Assembly (NCBI GenBank): GCA_902585265.1
Contig: CACICY010000007.1
Span: forward strand, 1 to 32,509
Origin: an uncultured Pelagibacteraceae bacterium
GTDB taxonomy: Bacteria > Pseudomonadota > Alphaproteobacteria > Pelagibacterales > Pelagibacteraceae
Length of the DNA stretch: 32,509 nt
Direction: 5' to 3'
Shown here: positions 7,003 through 16,093 of the stretch, one piece after another
How positions within the stretch are numbered: position 1 is the first letter of the stretch
How the letters are laid out: each line of letters begins with the position of its first letter
Position numbers and translations under genes: made by a program
Notes under the pieces: model-generated
Seen by the model: only the letters and a program-made list of their open reading frames with translations
What the model was told of the DNA's origin: nothing
Databases searched by the model: none

Positions 7003-7925
7003 GCTCTTAAACCTTTCCAAAATATCTTGGCAAGATTGATTTTAGAAAGGTCATAGTATGTTTTTAATCCAGTAGGAGACGTTACATTAATATCTCCATT
7101 TAGTTTCTGATCTATGAAGTCAATTCCAGCAAAATAAATATTATCATTCTTTAATTTTTTTCCTATAAGTTTTGAAATTTTTATTTCTTGTCTTGTAAGT
7201 TTTGTAAGTTTAGGCACGGCACCTTTGCTCATATTACTCAAATATGAACCTTTTTTAGGAACTCTTGAGATTGCTCCACATACTTTACCATTAATAATAA
7301 AAACTCTCTTATCTCCTTTAGATATATTTTTTAAGAATTTTTGAAACATTGAATGACCATTTTTATTTAAAAAATTTGTAATAAGTTTTTTATTAAACTT
7401 ATTTTTAATGAGATGAATTTGATTACCACCATATCCATTAATGGGTTTCATAATCATACTTTTATTTTGTTTATAAAATTTCTTAATTTCTTCTATATTA
7501 TTTGAAAACAAAGTATTAGGCATAAATTTGATAAAATGCTTTGAATACAACTTTTCTGATACATTTCTGATAGCAGTTGGATTATTTATTACTTTTACTT
7601 TTTTTAAGCCATCTAAAATAAGAGTAGTTATCAAATATTCTGAATTAAATGGAGGATCCTGCCTAATTAAAATAAATTTAAGATTTTCAACATTAATTTT
7701 TTGTTTTTTATAAATTTTATAAAATTTTTTTCTTTCATAATTAAATTTTACAAATACTCCATTTGCATATGTTTTATTTTTGATGATAGATAAGTTTGAG
7801 GGATTATAATAAAATATTTTATATCCTAGTTTCTGAGCTTCATGAGCTAAAAATATTGATGTGTCAGAAGATATATTAATTTTATCTAATTTATCGCCTT
7901 GTATGCCTATTATTTTATTTGTCAT
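6999..7925 (-). CDS. gshB: Glutathione synthetase
   Basis: A 308-residue ATP-grasp ligase that adds glycine to gamma-glutamylcysteine to give glutathione. Family landmarks are IRQDPPFNSEYL near residues 87-98, INNPTAIRNVSEKLY, the ATP-binding KPINGYGGNQIH, GDKRVFIINGKVCGAISRVP, and the metal-site region FAGIDFIDQKLNGDINVTSP. The usual wording KPLDGMGG and INVTSPTG are matched with clade-level drift. Its 5' end overlaps the end of gshA by 11 bases and its 3' end overlaps the next permease, so gshA-gshB form a coupled unit giving the complete two-step pathway. Very Lys/Asn-rich like the rest of the window; no missing motif seen. Confidence 0.9.
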   Translation of the reverse strand: MTNKIIGIQGDKLDKINISSDTSIFLAHEAQKLGYKIFYYNPSNLSIIKNKTYANGVFVKFNYERKKFYKIYKKQKINVENLKFILIRQDPPFNSEYLITTLILDGLKKVKVINNPTAIRNVSEKLYSKHFIKFMPNTLFSNNIEEIKKFYKQNKSMIMKPINGYGGNQIHLIKNKFNKKLITNFLNKNGHSMFQKFLKNISKGDKRVFIINGKVCGAISRVPKKGSYLSNMSKGAVPKLTKLTRQEIKISKLIGKKLKNDNIYFAGIDFIDQKLNGDINVTSPTGLKTYYDLSKINLAKIFWKGLRA

Positions 7926-9204
7926 ATAAATCTTCTAAATTTTGAAATTTAGAGAATTTATTTATAACATGACTGGCGACTGTTTCTTTATTATTGATAA
8001 TCTTATTTAAATGTTCCAAGTATTTAGTTTCGTTTGTACCGCTTTTTCCAATAAAATCTCTCTTTTCTAAGCCTTTTTCAGCAATTTTTAACAAGTTAGA
8101 GATCCAATAAATCATATCTTTACCCATTAAATTTGTATCAAGTCCTTTCATAGGCGCATTCTTATACGCATTTAATAAATCTTTCTTTTCCCATTTTGAA
8201 ATAAATTCTAATGCTTCATCTAAATTACCATATAAAAGACCAGTAAAAAAAGCAGGACCAGCACAGATACAGTTCCAACCACAAGTATCCATAGATCTTA
8301 ATTCAATGTATTGTTTTAATCTATTCTCTGTAAATATAGTACTTAAATGCAATCCAAGATCGTCAATATTTGGTAAAGATTTATTAATTTCTTGAATATT
8401 ACCATTCATATAATCAGAAAATTTATAATTTTTACCAGATAAATATTTATCATCTTTTTTTAAAAACAGTATTGGATAATCCATTACAAAATCAGCATAT
8501 TTTTCAAAATCAACATTTTCTAAAAAAATTTCTGGAAGACCACCTCTTGATGTTTCTTGCCATACTTTTGATCGGTATGATAAATATTTACTATCTTTTT
8601 TCTCAACAATTGATGAGTTTGCAAAAAGTGCAATACTTAATGGAACTAAACTATTTGCTAATTTAAATTTTTTTATAAAATCATTCTCAGACGTGTAGTC
8701 TAGATTTAACTGCGTTCCAGATGTTCTATACATCATATCTAAACTGAGCGACCCACCTTTAGGCATATCCTTTGTCATTACTTCATATCTTTTTTTTGGA
8801 TTGTTTGGAATTTCAGATAATTTAGATATTGGATCAAATCCAGCACTTACTATTTTTAAATCCAATTTTTCAACAACTTGTTTAAGTTCAAACAAATAAT
8901 TATTAGCTTCAGAGCAAACTTCATGAATATTAGTTAATTGAGCACCTGCAAGCTCAATTTGATTACCTGGTTCTAAAGTTATACTCTTATTATTTTTATT
9001 TAACGCTATAACATTCTCACCTTCATATGATGGTTTCCAACCAAATTCATATAAAATTTTGAAAATCTCTTTAATTGTAGAATAATTAATTCTTTTATTA
9101 TTCTTCTTGTAGAAAAGAAATTTTTCGTGCTCAACTCCTATTTTGGTGTTAATAGGTTCCTTAATTCCTGATTTAAAATGATCTATTATGTTATCTTTAT
9201 TCAT
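7915..9204 (-). CDS. gshA: Glutamate-cysteine ligase, plant/alphaproteobacterial type
   Basis: A 429-residue enzyme of the GCS2 superfamily that joins glutamate and cysteine, the first step of glutathione synthesis. It matches the class shared by alphaproteobacteria and plants, not the enterobacterial GshA: GVEHEKF at 23-29, ITLEPGNQIELAGAQ near 75-89, GGSLSLDMMYRTSGTQLNLD, VWQETSRGG, and YIELRSMDTCGWNC near the C-terminal third. Length is close to, slightly shorter than, that class. The gene lies nine bases after the YyaL-like gene and overlaps gshB by 11 bases. The pairing of gshA with gshB implies that the cell makes glutathione. Confidence 0.9.
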   Translation of the reverse strand: MNKDNIIDHFKSGIKEPINTKIGVEHEKFLFYKKNNKRINYSTIKEIFKILYEFGWKPSYEGENVIALNKNNKSITLEPGNQIELAGAQLTNIHEVCSEANNYLFELKQVVEKLDLKIVSAGFDPISKLSEIPNNPKKRYEVMTKDMPKGGSLSLDMMYRTSGTQLNLDYTSENDFIKKFKLANSLVPLSIALFANSSIVEKKDSKYLSYRSKVWQETSRGGLPEIFLENVDFEKYADFVMDYPILFLKKDDKYLSGKNYKFSDYMNGNIQEINKSLPNIDDLGLHLSTIFTENRLKQYIELRSMDTCGWNCICAGPAFFTGLLYGNLDEALEFISKWEKKDLLNAYKNAPMKGLDTNLMGKDMIYWISNLLKIAEKGLEKRDFIGKSGTNETKYLEHLNKIINNKETVASHVINKFSKFQNLEDLYDK

Positions 9205-9213
9205 GTTGATGAT

Positions 9214-11154
9214 TTAATCACTCTTACTTAGATATTCAACAGTTTCGCTTATGTTAATTAATTTGTTAGAACAAATTTGGTTTTTACATATAATAACACT
9301 AGGTTTTGTATCATTATTCAATTGGTAAACAAATGTTGCAACTCCAAGATATTCTTTTTGTAAATAAACCTGCATTTCCTTAATAGACTTAGATGTTCCA
9401 TGGAATGTGAATGATAAGCTATTATCGCAAATATCTAGGGTTTTAATAAAGCTAAACATTTGTGAATAATAAGAGTTTAAAACCTGATGAAATGATTTTT
9501 TAAGCACTTCAATTCTTTCAGACCATATTTTGTCATTTGTAATTGAATATAATTTATTTGAAATTAATAGATAAACACTATTACCATTTGGAATATTGCT
9601 ATCATTTAGGTCTAGTGGATTTGCAAACAAATCATTATCTTTAATGATATTTTTCTGGAATAGCTGCGTTTCTTTATTAAAAAATAATTCCCAAGTATCA
9701 TTCATTATTTTTATCGATTTTTCTAAAGCTTTTTTATCAGCATTAACCTCATAAAGTGTTATCATTAGTAGAGCATAATATACATAGTCCTCAAGAAAAG
9801 CTTCTATTTCTTTATTTTCGTAACAGTGAATAATTTTTTGATTTAATTTTTTATTAAGTATTTCAATTGTTTCAATTGTTTTACTTTTTAAATCTTCATC
9901 GTCTAAATTTACTGAAGTTTTTAGAAGAACTTGCAGCATATATGCATTTAAATCAGTTTGCGATTTATCGTCAAAAAATGGTTTTATTCTTTTTTTTCTT
10001 ACATCTAGTAATTTATTTTTTATTCGATCTAGATTATTTTTATCTTCATCAGATATTAAATTTTTTTCTACCAGGATGTTATTTCCTTCAAAATTACCAC
10101 TTTCTGAAATTTCATAATTATTTTCTAAATATTTCATATCATCCTTTAAAAGATTATTTAATTCTTTACACGACCAAACATAATATTTTCCTTCAACGCC
10201 TTCACTATCAGCATCGTATGCAGAACCATATAATTCTTCTTTGTTTTTAAATTCATTATTAAAATATTGAATTGTTTGTAAAAGTTTATTTTTAAAATAA
10301 TCATTTTTGGTATTTTGATAAAATTTAGTCAAGAGATCTATGAACTGGATATTATCATAAAGCATTTTTTCAAAGTGTGGAATTATCCATTTTTCATCAA
10401 CAGCATATCTTGAAATTCCCCCATCTAGTTGATCATAAATACCTTTCGAACAGAGATTGCTGAGTAAAATTTCAACAGGCTTAAAATAATTTTTATTCCT
10501 AGTCTTTAAATAAAAATAAAACATTGCATCAAACAAATAAAATTGGGGGAACTTCGGTGCCCCTTTGAAACTTCCATTACTTTCATCTAAATAATTAATA
10601 ATTTTTTCAACAAATGGCTCCAATGGTTGATTTAAAACTGCAGATCTTTGATTTATTTTTGAGAATATTTCTTTAACTTGTGGTGCCTGAGCTAGAATTT
10701 TCTCTCTATTTTCGTTGTACACGTTATAAACATTATTTAGGACTTTTTTAAAGTCAGGTCTTCCCTGAATTTCCTTAGGAGGAAAATAAGTTCCTCCTGT
10801 AAATGGCACGCCATTTTCGTCTAAAAACATTGATAATGGCCACCCACCTTGTGCCCCAGTTAATATTGATAAGCTTTTTTGAAAGACATAATCTAAATCA
10901 GGTCTTTCCTCTCTATCAACTTTAATATTTATAAACTTTTCGTTCATCAGTTTAGCAGTTTCATCATTTTCAAAACTCTCATGAGCCATAACATGACACC
11001 AATGACAACTTGCATACCCAACGCTTAAAAATATAGGCTTTTTCTCTTTTTTTGCTTTACCTAAAGTTTCTTTATTCCAAGGAAACCAATCAACTGGATT
11101 ATCTTTATGTTGTTGAAGATAAGGACTTTTTTCGTTTTTTAAAATATTAGACAA
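9214..11154 (-). CDS. Thioredoxin-fold DUF255 protein, YyaL-like
   Basis: A protein of about 646 residues. The N-terminal DUF255 thioredoxin-like domain starts [20 protein letters not shown] and carries the active-site-like CHWC within [19 protein letters not shown] (Cys50 and Cys53 in this numbering), then GGWPLSMFL and GGTYFPP. The remainder is an alpha/alpha-barrel region resembling N-acylglucosamine 2-epimerases, with [29 protein letters not shown] and [17 protein letters not shown]. This is the YyaL (spermatogenesis-associated protein 20-like) family; its biochemical role is not settled. Start choice: a TTG at 11154, one base after the HD gene stop, gives the family-like N-terminus; a TTG at 11208 would add 18 residues overlapping the HD gene. 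Neither has a clear ribosome site. No signal peptide in the short form, so probably cytoplasmic. Confidence 0.88.
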   Translation of the reverse strand: MSNILKNEKSPYLQQHKDNPVDWFPWNKETLGKAKKEKKPIFLSVGYASCHWCHVMAHESFENDETAKLMNEKFINIKVDREERPDLDYVFQKSLSILTGAQGGWPLSMFLDENGVPFTGGTYFPPKEIQGRPDFKKVLNNVYNVYNENREKILAQAPQVKEIFSKINQRSAVLNQPLEPFVEKIINYLDESNGSFKGAPKFPQFYLFDAMFYFYLKTRNKNYFKPVEILLSNLCSKGIYDQLDGGISRYAVDEKWIIPHFEKMLYDNIQFIDLLTKFYQNTKNDYFKNKLLQTIQYFNNEFKNKEELYGSAYDADSEGVEGKYYVWSCKELNNLLKDDMKYLENNYEISESGNFEGNNILVEKNLISDEDKNNLDRIKNKLLDVRKKRIKPFFDDKSQTDLNAYMLQVLLKTSVNLDDEDLKSKTIETIEILNKKLNQKIIHCYENKEIEAFLEDYVYYALLMITLYEVNADKKALEKSIKIMNDTWELFFNKETQLFQKNIIKDNDLFANPLDLNDSNIPNGNSVYLLISNKLYSITNDKIWSERIEVLKKSFHQVLNSYYSQMFSFIKTLDICDNSLSFTFHGTSKSIKEMQVYLQKEYLGVATFVYQLNNDTKPSVIICKNQICSNKLINISETVEYLSKSD

Positions 11155-11155
11155 T

Positions 11156-11713
11156 TTAGTGATGATAATAAGGTTTTCTTGAAAAAATATTCCTAACCAT
11201 TGGTTCAAATTCTTTTAAAGTCATTGACTTATAATTAGGATCAAAAGAAGCCTGATCATAGTTTTCACAAAAATCTATTGTTGCTTGATAATGTTCTGCA
11301 TCTTTATATTTTTCTCTTGCATTTTTGTCTCCTCCTAAATGTTCTGCTGAATAATAAGTTTGAAATAGACCGTGGTGTAAAATAATCCAATAAGTTTTTT
11401 CTGAAACATAAGGTTTAATCACTGATGCAGCATACTGTGAATGATTCATTGGAGCCAATTCATCTCCAAGATCGTGCAATAATGTGGCTACAACCATTTC
11501 TTCGTTTTCACCATTTTTGTATGCTCTTGTTGCTGCTTGTAATGAATGTTCTAATCTTGTTATCTGATAACCTTCAAGTGTAGTAGTCTGTGAAGCTAAA
11601 TAATCTAAAATTCTGTCTGCAGTTTTTCTTTCATATTGACTTTCTAATTTTTCTAAAAGTTGATAGTCGTCTTTAGTGCCATTCTTCATTTCTGTAAAAC
11701 TTACTTTTTTCAT
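11156..11713 (-). CDS. HD-domain protein, possible di-iron oxygenase-like
   Basis: A 185-residue HD-superfamily protein. The metal-ligand pattern is visible: H56 in RLEHSLQ, H80-D81 in [12 protein letters not shown]91 in MNHSQYA, H113/H114 in ILHHGLF, and D153 in ENYDQASFD. The two additional histidines beyond the minimal H..HD..D set, plus Tyr49 a few residues before the first His, recall the mixed-valent di-iron HD oxygenases such as PhnZ, which cleaves the C-P bond of 2-amino-1-hydroxyethylphosphonate. A plain phosphohydrolase remains possible. No phosphonate genes are nearby. It sits one base downstream of purF and one base upstream of the YyaL-like gene, so it belongs to the purF transcript. 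HD family is certain; the oxygenase suggestion is inference. Confidence 0.8.
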   Translation of the reverse strand: MKKVSFTEMKNGTKDDYQLLEKLESQYERKTADRILDYLASQTTTLEGYQITRLEHSLQAATRAYKNGENEEMVVATLLHDLGDELAPMNHSQYAASVIKPYVSEKTYWIILHHGLFQTYYSAEHLGGDKNAREKYKDAEHYQATIDFCENYDQASFDPNYKSMTLKEFEPMVRNIFSRKPYYHH

Positions 11714-11714
11714 T

Positions 11715-13184
11715 TTAATTATTTGATGCGGTACTCAATAAAGAAAGTTGGGTTACTTTATCTTCGCCAAGCTCATCTATTATTTTTACAGGGTATTCCC
11801 CAGTAAAGTGATGATCTGTTAATTGTGGATAATTTTCATTTCTTTTTTCAAATCCCATTCCTAAATATAAACCATTCAAACTTAAGAATTTTAGTGATTT
11901 TGCCTTAATAAATTCACATATTTCAGCTGTAGATTTGTTTGCTGCTAAAAGCTCTTTTTTTGTTGGTGTATCAACTCCATAAAAATCAGGAAACTTAATT
12001 TCGGGACTTGCTATTCTCACGTGAACTTCTTTTGCTCCAGAATCGTATAACATCTTCACTATTTTTGACGATGTAGTACCTCTTACTAGTGAGTCATCAA
12101 CCAAAATAATCCTCTTATTTTTTATTACTGAGATATTTGGATTCAATTTTAGCTTAACTCCCAAACTTCTAATTTGTTGAGAGGGTTCAATAAAAGTCCT
12201 TCCAACATAATGGTTTCGAATTAAACCTAGGTCGAATTTTAGACCTTTTTCTTCAGCATATCCGAGTGCTGCAGCGTTACCTGAGTCTGGGACAGGTACA
12301 ACTAAGTCAGCTTCTATTTTGTCCTCTTTTGCCAATTGTTGTCCAAAATTCTTTCTGTATTCGTATGCAGTTTTACCGTTTAAGATACTGTCTGGTCTAG
12401 AAAAATAAATGTATTCAAACACACATGGTCTAATTTTTTTTGGAGGAAAAGGTTTAATACTTTTTAATTCATCATTTTCGATGTAAACAATTTCTCCATT
12501 TTCCACCTCTCTTACAAATTTTGCTCCAATTATATCAAATGCACAAGTTTCAGAAGCAAATACATATGAATTTTTTAATTTACCAATTACTAATGGTCTA
12601 ATTCCGTATGGATCTCTAACACCTATAAGTGTGTTTTGTGTCATCATTACAAGTGAGTATCCACCTTGAATTTGAAAAATAGCATCAATGATTTTATCAA
12701 TTGTTTTGTTTCTTTTAGATTTAGCAATTAATTGAACAATAGTTTCAGTATCTGATGTAGTATAAAATATTGCACCATCTTCAACTAATTTATTTCTTAG
12801 TGTAATTGCATTTGTAAGATTTCCATTATGTGCAACACCTATACCTCCCGCATTTGTATCAGCAAAAAAAGGTTGTACATTCCTTAGAGCAGTTCCACCT
12901 GTCGTTGAGTAGCGATTATGACCAATTGCATATTTTCCAGGAAGTTTTTTTAAAACTTTTTCATCATTAAAGTTATCACCAACTAACCCAAATCTTTTTT
13001 CTGAATGATATTTTTCTCCATCGTATGAAACAATACCACAGCCTTCTTGTCCTCTATGTTGAAGGGCATGTAGGCCTAAAGCTGTAAGGGTAGAAGCATC
13101 ACTAGAATTGCTTATTCCAAATACTGCACACTCTTCCTTAATCTTAGGATCATATATCTTGAACTTTTTCTTTAGTTTCTTCAT
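11715..13184 (-). CDS. purF: Amidophosphoribosyltransferase
   Basis: A 489-residue enzyme for the first committed step of purine synthesis, converting PRPP and glutamine to phosphoribosylamine. The catalytic Cys is residue 19 in KEECAVFGI, so an 18-residue propeptide must be removed. The glutamine amidotransferase domain continues with ALQHRGQEGCGI and GHNRYSTTGG. The phosphoribosyltransferase domain has VPDSGNAAALGYA and the PRPP loop IILVDDSLVRGTTS. In the Bacillus-type enzymes with a propeptide a 4Fe-4S cluster uses Cys near the C-terminus; here the corresponding motif reads TDHHFTGEYP without a CxxC, so a cluster is unlikely. The start overlaps cvpA by 35 bases; cvpA-purF adjacency is shared with E. 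coli. Confidence 0.96.
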   Translation of the reverse strand: MKKLKKKFKIYDPKIKEECAVFGISNSSDASTLTALGLHALQHRGQEGCGIVSYDGEKYHSEKRFGLVGDNFNDEKVLKKLPGKYAIGHNRYSTTGGTALRNVQPFFADTNAGGIGVAHNGNLTNAITLRNKLVEDGAIFYTTSDTETIVQLIAKSKRNKTIDKIIDAIFQIQGGYSLVMMTQNTLIGVRDPYGIRPLVIGKLKNSYVFASETCAFDIIGAKFVREVENGEIVYIENDELKSIKPFPPKKIRPCVFEYIYFSRPDSILNGKTAYEYRKNFGQQLAKEDKIEADLVVPVPDSGNAAALGYAEEKGLKFDLGLIRNHYVGRTFIEPSQQIRSLGVKLKLNPNISVIKNKRIILVDDSLVRGTTSSKIVKMLYDSGAKEVHVRIASPEIKFPDFYGVDTPTKKELLAANKSTAEICEFIKAKSLKFLSLNGLYLGMGFEKRNENYPQLTDHHFTGEYPVKIIDELGEDKVTQLSLLSTASNN

Positions 13185-13692
13185 AATCTTTTTTGTCAGG
13201 AAATTCTTTTATAAGGTAGTTGCTACCTTTTTCAACCCATGCATATGTAAAAGCATCATCTAAATTAATGGGCCATTTTTTGTGGTTATAGATGATATTT
13301 ATAGTTGTATAAATACATACAACTATAACGTAAGCCCTAATAAATCCAAAAAAGAAACCAAAGATTCTATCTAAATTTCCCAATCCAGAGTAGGTCACTG
13401 CTCTATTAATTCCTTTATTTATTAATAAAATTAAAAATATAATTATTATGAATAATCCTATACCAACCGCAAGATCAAGGACATATTTACTATCAATTAT
13501 ATCTTCGAAGTATGGTTTTACTTTTGGAAATAGAAATAGAGTAACAACATAAGCTAGTAGCCATTTAGAGGCTGACAAAATACTCAACAAAAAACCTTTT
13601 TTTGTGCATGTAATCAAAGATAATACAGTGAAAACTAAGTAGATAATGTCAAAGGTATACAGGTCACTTAAAAATTCTTTTACAACTTCCAT
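13150..13692 (-). CDS. cvpA: CvpA family inner-membrane protein
   Basis: A 180-residue membrane protein with about four hydrophobic helices. It contains the family segments TCTKKGFLLSILSASKWLLA and the stretch GIGLFIIIIFLILLINKGI, followed by YSGLGNLDRIFGFFFGFIRA, in which LDRxxGxxFGxxRG-like wording is the CvpA signature. In E. coli CvpA is needed for colicin V production and is also tied to envelope stress tolerance; its exact activity is unresolved. The gene is three bases after the RND exporter gene and overlaps purF by 35 bases, so the three are almost certainly co-transcribed. Confidence 0.9.
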   Translation of the reverse strand: MEVVKEFLSDLYTFDIIYLVFTVLSLITCTKKGFLLSILSASKWLLAYVVTLFLFPKVKPYFEDIIDSKYVLDLAVGIGLFIIIIFLILLINKGINRAVTYSGLGNLDRIFGFFFGFIRAYVIVVCIYTTINIIYNHKKWPINLDDAFTYAWVEKGSNYLIKEFPDKKDYEETKEKVQDI

Positions 13693-13695
13693 TAA

Positions 13696-16068
13696 TTATT
13701 TAATCTTAAAAGGTTTGAGCACTAAAAGTAAAGATGGCAATAATGTTAAAACTGATATCATAGCGAATAGCATTGCTATACCAGTGAAGATACCAAAATA
13801 TATAGTTGGAATAAAATTAGATAAAACCAAAATAGAAAATCCAAATACAATTGTTACAGATGTATTTAGTATTGCTACACCAACTGTGGAATGACAATAT
13901 TTAAGCGTTTTATTGTAATCTTTTATTTTAGCCAGTTCCTCCCTAAATCTGTAGATATAATGAATGCTATTATCTACAGCAATACCAATCGTGATAGCAG
14001 CAATTGTGATTGTCATCATATCCAAAGGGATGCCCGCCAACCCGATTATCCCTAGAATAAAAAAAGCTGCAATAAAATTTGGTATTACGCCAATTAGTGA
14101 AATTTTGATATTTCTAAAAAGAATTAAAAACATAACAAATATTCCAACCATCACAAAACCAAGAGTTAATATTTGGGATTTAAATAAACTTTGAAGTAAA
14201 TTATTGAACAATATAAGCACACCTCCGAGTTTAAATTCATCTTTACTGATATTTAATTTATTTTCTAAATCAAAATTAATTTGATTAATTAGATCATTTC
14301 TTCTTAATCCATCTAATGAGTCTTTTATTCTTAAACTTATTCGAGCTTCGGAATTTTCTATAGATATATATGGGTCTACTATTTCTTTTTTAATATTATC
14401 TGGAATTTTAGTATACAGAACACCCATTTCCAAAGTTCCAAGTGGTTTGTTATTATTTAATTTTGTTGCAACTTCAATTATTGATGAAAAGGATAAAACT
14501 TTTCCAACAGCATCAATATTATCTAAATAATTGTGAACTCGAGTTATTTTATTAATTTTATCTTTTGTAAACCAATATTTGTCATCATTTTCTTCCTCAT
14601 CGCCCCAATCGTTTTCACTGTCAGTTTCCTCATCCTCGTCTTTTGAAAATTTTAAAATTATTTCCAGTGGAGTAGTTCCACCTAACTTTTCATCTATCAA
14701 TTTCATGCCTTTGTAAATCTCTGTATCTTTGTCAAAATAATTTATAAAACTGTTTTCAACTTCTAATTTAGAGATACCAAATATACTTAAAAATATAATT
14801 AATGCAGTTAAACCAAATATGTAATTTTTGTTTTTAACAGATTTTATTGCTAAATAGCCAGTTATTTTAGAGTCTTTTTCCACAGTTAATGCAACATTTG
14901 AGTTTTGAACAAAACTTAACAATGTGGGTAGAAGAGTGAATGTAATTATTAGTGAGGTTATTAATCCAAAAGTCATCATCCACCCAAAATCTATAATTGG
15001 TTTTATCTCGCTAAAAATTAACGACATGAAAGCACATATAGTCGTTAAGACAGTGTAAAAGATTGGCCAAATCATTTTTTTTGTTGTCAAAATTAAAATT
15101 TCGAGCTTTTTCTTTTTTGGAAATTGTTTGTTTAATTGTAAAAATCTAGTACTCATATGAATATTCATTGCCATAGTAAGAATTAACATTAACGCGATAA
15201 AGTTTGATGAAATTACTGTAACTTTCCATCCAACTAAACCAAGAAAACCTGTCATAAATATAACCGAGAAGAAACAACTACAAATTGGAATTACTATCCA
15301 AATTATTTTTTTGAATACATACCAAAGTGTTAAGATTATAAAAAGCAGTACTCCAATTCCAAAAGTCACAATGTCATTTTTTATAAAGGTCATCATATCG
15401 TCTGCAATCATCGGGATGCCTCCAAGATAAATTTGTGTATTTTGATTATGATTTTTTATAACTTCTCTAATTTCTATAATATTTTGATGTCGCTGTTTTT
15501 TAATTTTATCTTTATAAATTTCTAATTCTTTATTGGTCTTAATCTCTTTATCTATTTTATCCGGTTTTATATATACAATGATTCCACTTGTTTTTCCGTC
15601 CTCACTAATTACAAAATTTCTAAAGACTGGACTATTTAAGATTTCATTAAATCCACGGTCTTTATCAATATTCTTACTTGTTAACGTTTTAAAATTTTGA
15701 ATACGTTCAATCAAAGTATCATCTGTTGCTTCTAATAAAGGAATATCAAGAAGCGTGACAACATTATGAACCCAGTTTAATGATTTTAAATTTTTTTTTA
15801 ATTCAGAAAGACTTTTAATTGATTCCTCTGAATTCATTTTACTATTTGGTGAGTAGGTGAGAACTAAAAATTCCTTAGCACCATATCTTTCATTTATTTC
15901 ATTTAGATATTTTAGATCGGGATCATTTTCTAATAATAACGTTTCTGAACTTGCATCCAAGCGAAAATCTTTAGAAAAATATAAAGCGGAAAATAATATT
16001 AATACTAAAATCGAAAAAACTAACCTTGGTTTTTCTATAATATTTTTTTCGTAAAAATTAGCTAACAT
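13696..16068 (-). CDS. RND-superfamily exporter, MMPL type
   Basis: A 790-residue transporter with the internal duplication of RND proteins: TM1 at about residues 14-31, a large periplasmic loop, a bundle of five helices beginning FGIGVLLFIILTLWYVFKK, then TM7 near 417-432, a second periplasmic loop and a second bundle beginning LTLGFVMVGIFVMFLILFRN. MMPL wording includes AAITIGIAVDNSIHYIYRFR in the second half and NFIALMLILTMAMNIHMSTRF in the first. It matches the COG1033 predicted exporters, some of which move hopanoids or lipids. An unusual run of Asp/Glu lies in the second periplasmic loop at residues about 476-497. It sits between dnaB (25 bases) and cvpA (three bases). Substrate unknown. 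Confidence 0.9.
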   Translation of the reverse strand: MLANFYEKNIIEKPRLVFSILVLILFSALYFSKDFRLDASSETLLLENDPDLKYLNEINERYGAKEFLVLTYSPNSKMNSEESIKSLSELKKNLKSLNWVHNVVTLLDIPLLEATDDTLIERIQNFKTLTSKNIDKDRGFNEILNSPVFRNFVISEDGKTSGIIVYIKPDKIDKEIKTNKELEIYKDKIKKQRHQNIIEIREVIKNHNQNTQIYLGGIPMIADDMMTFIKNDIVTFGIGVLLFIILTLWYVFKKIIWIVIPICSCFFSVIFMTGFLGLVGWKVTVISSNFIALMLILTMAMNIHMSTRFLQLNKQFPKKKKLEILILTTKKMIWPIFYTVLTTICAFMSLIFSEIKPIIDFGWMMTFGLITSLIITFTLLPTLLSFVQNSNVALTVEKDSKITGYLAIKSVKNKNYIFGLTALIIFLSIFGISKLEVENSFINYFDKDTEIYKGMKLIDEKLGGTTPLEIILKFSKDEDEETDSENDWGDEEENDDKYWFTKDKINKITRVHNYLDNIDAVGKVLSFSSIIEVATKLNNNKPLGTLEMGVLYTKIPDNIKKEIVDPYISIENSEARISLRIKDSLDGLRRNDLINQINFDLENKLNISKDEFKLGGVLILFNNLLQSLFKSQILTLGFVMVGIFVMFLILFRNIKISLIGVIPNFIAAFFILGIIGLAGIPLDMMTITIAAITIGIAVDNSIHYIYRFREELAKIKDYNKTLKYCHSTVGVAILNTSVTIVFGFSILVLSNFIPTIYFGIFTGIAMLFAMISVLTLLPSLLLVLKPFKIK

Positions 16069-16093
16069 TGAATATTAGCTTTTATAATTTATA

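Noticed and set aside
9867..10250. 127-codon plus-strand frame opposite the YyaL-like gene
   Set aside because: Phe/Leu/Tyr-rich antisense shadow of a well-supported CDS. No motif or start signal.
13646..14194. Plus-strand frames opposite the RND exporter and cvpA
   Set aside because: Shadows of intact genes with domain motifs on the minus strand.
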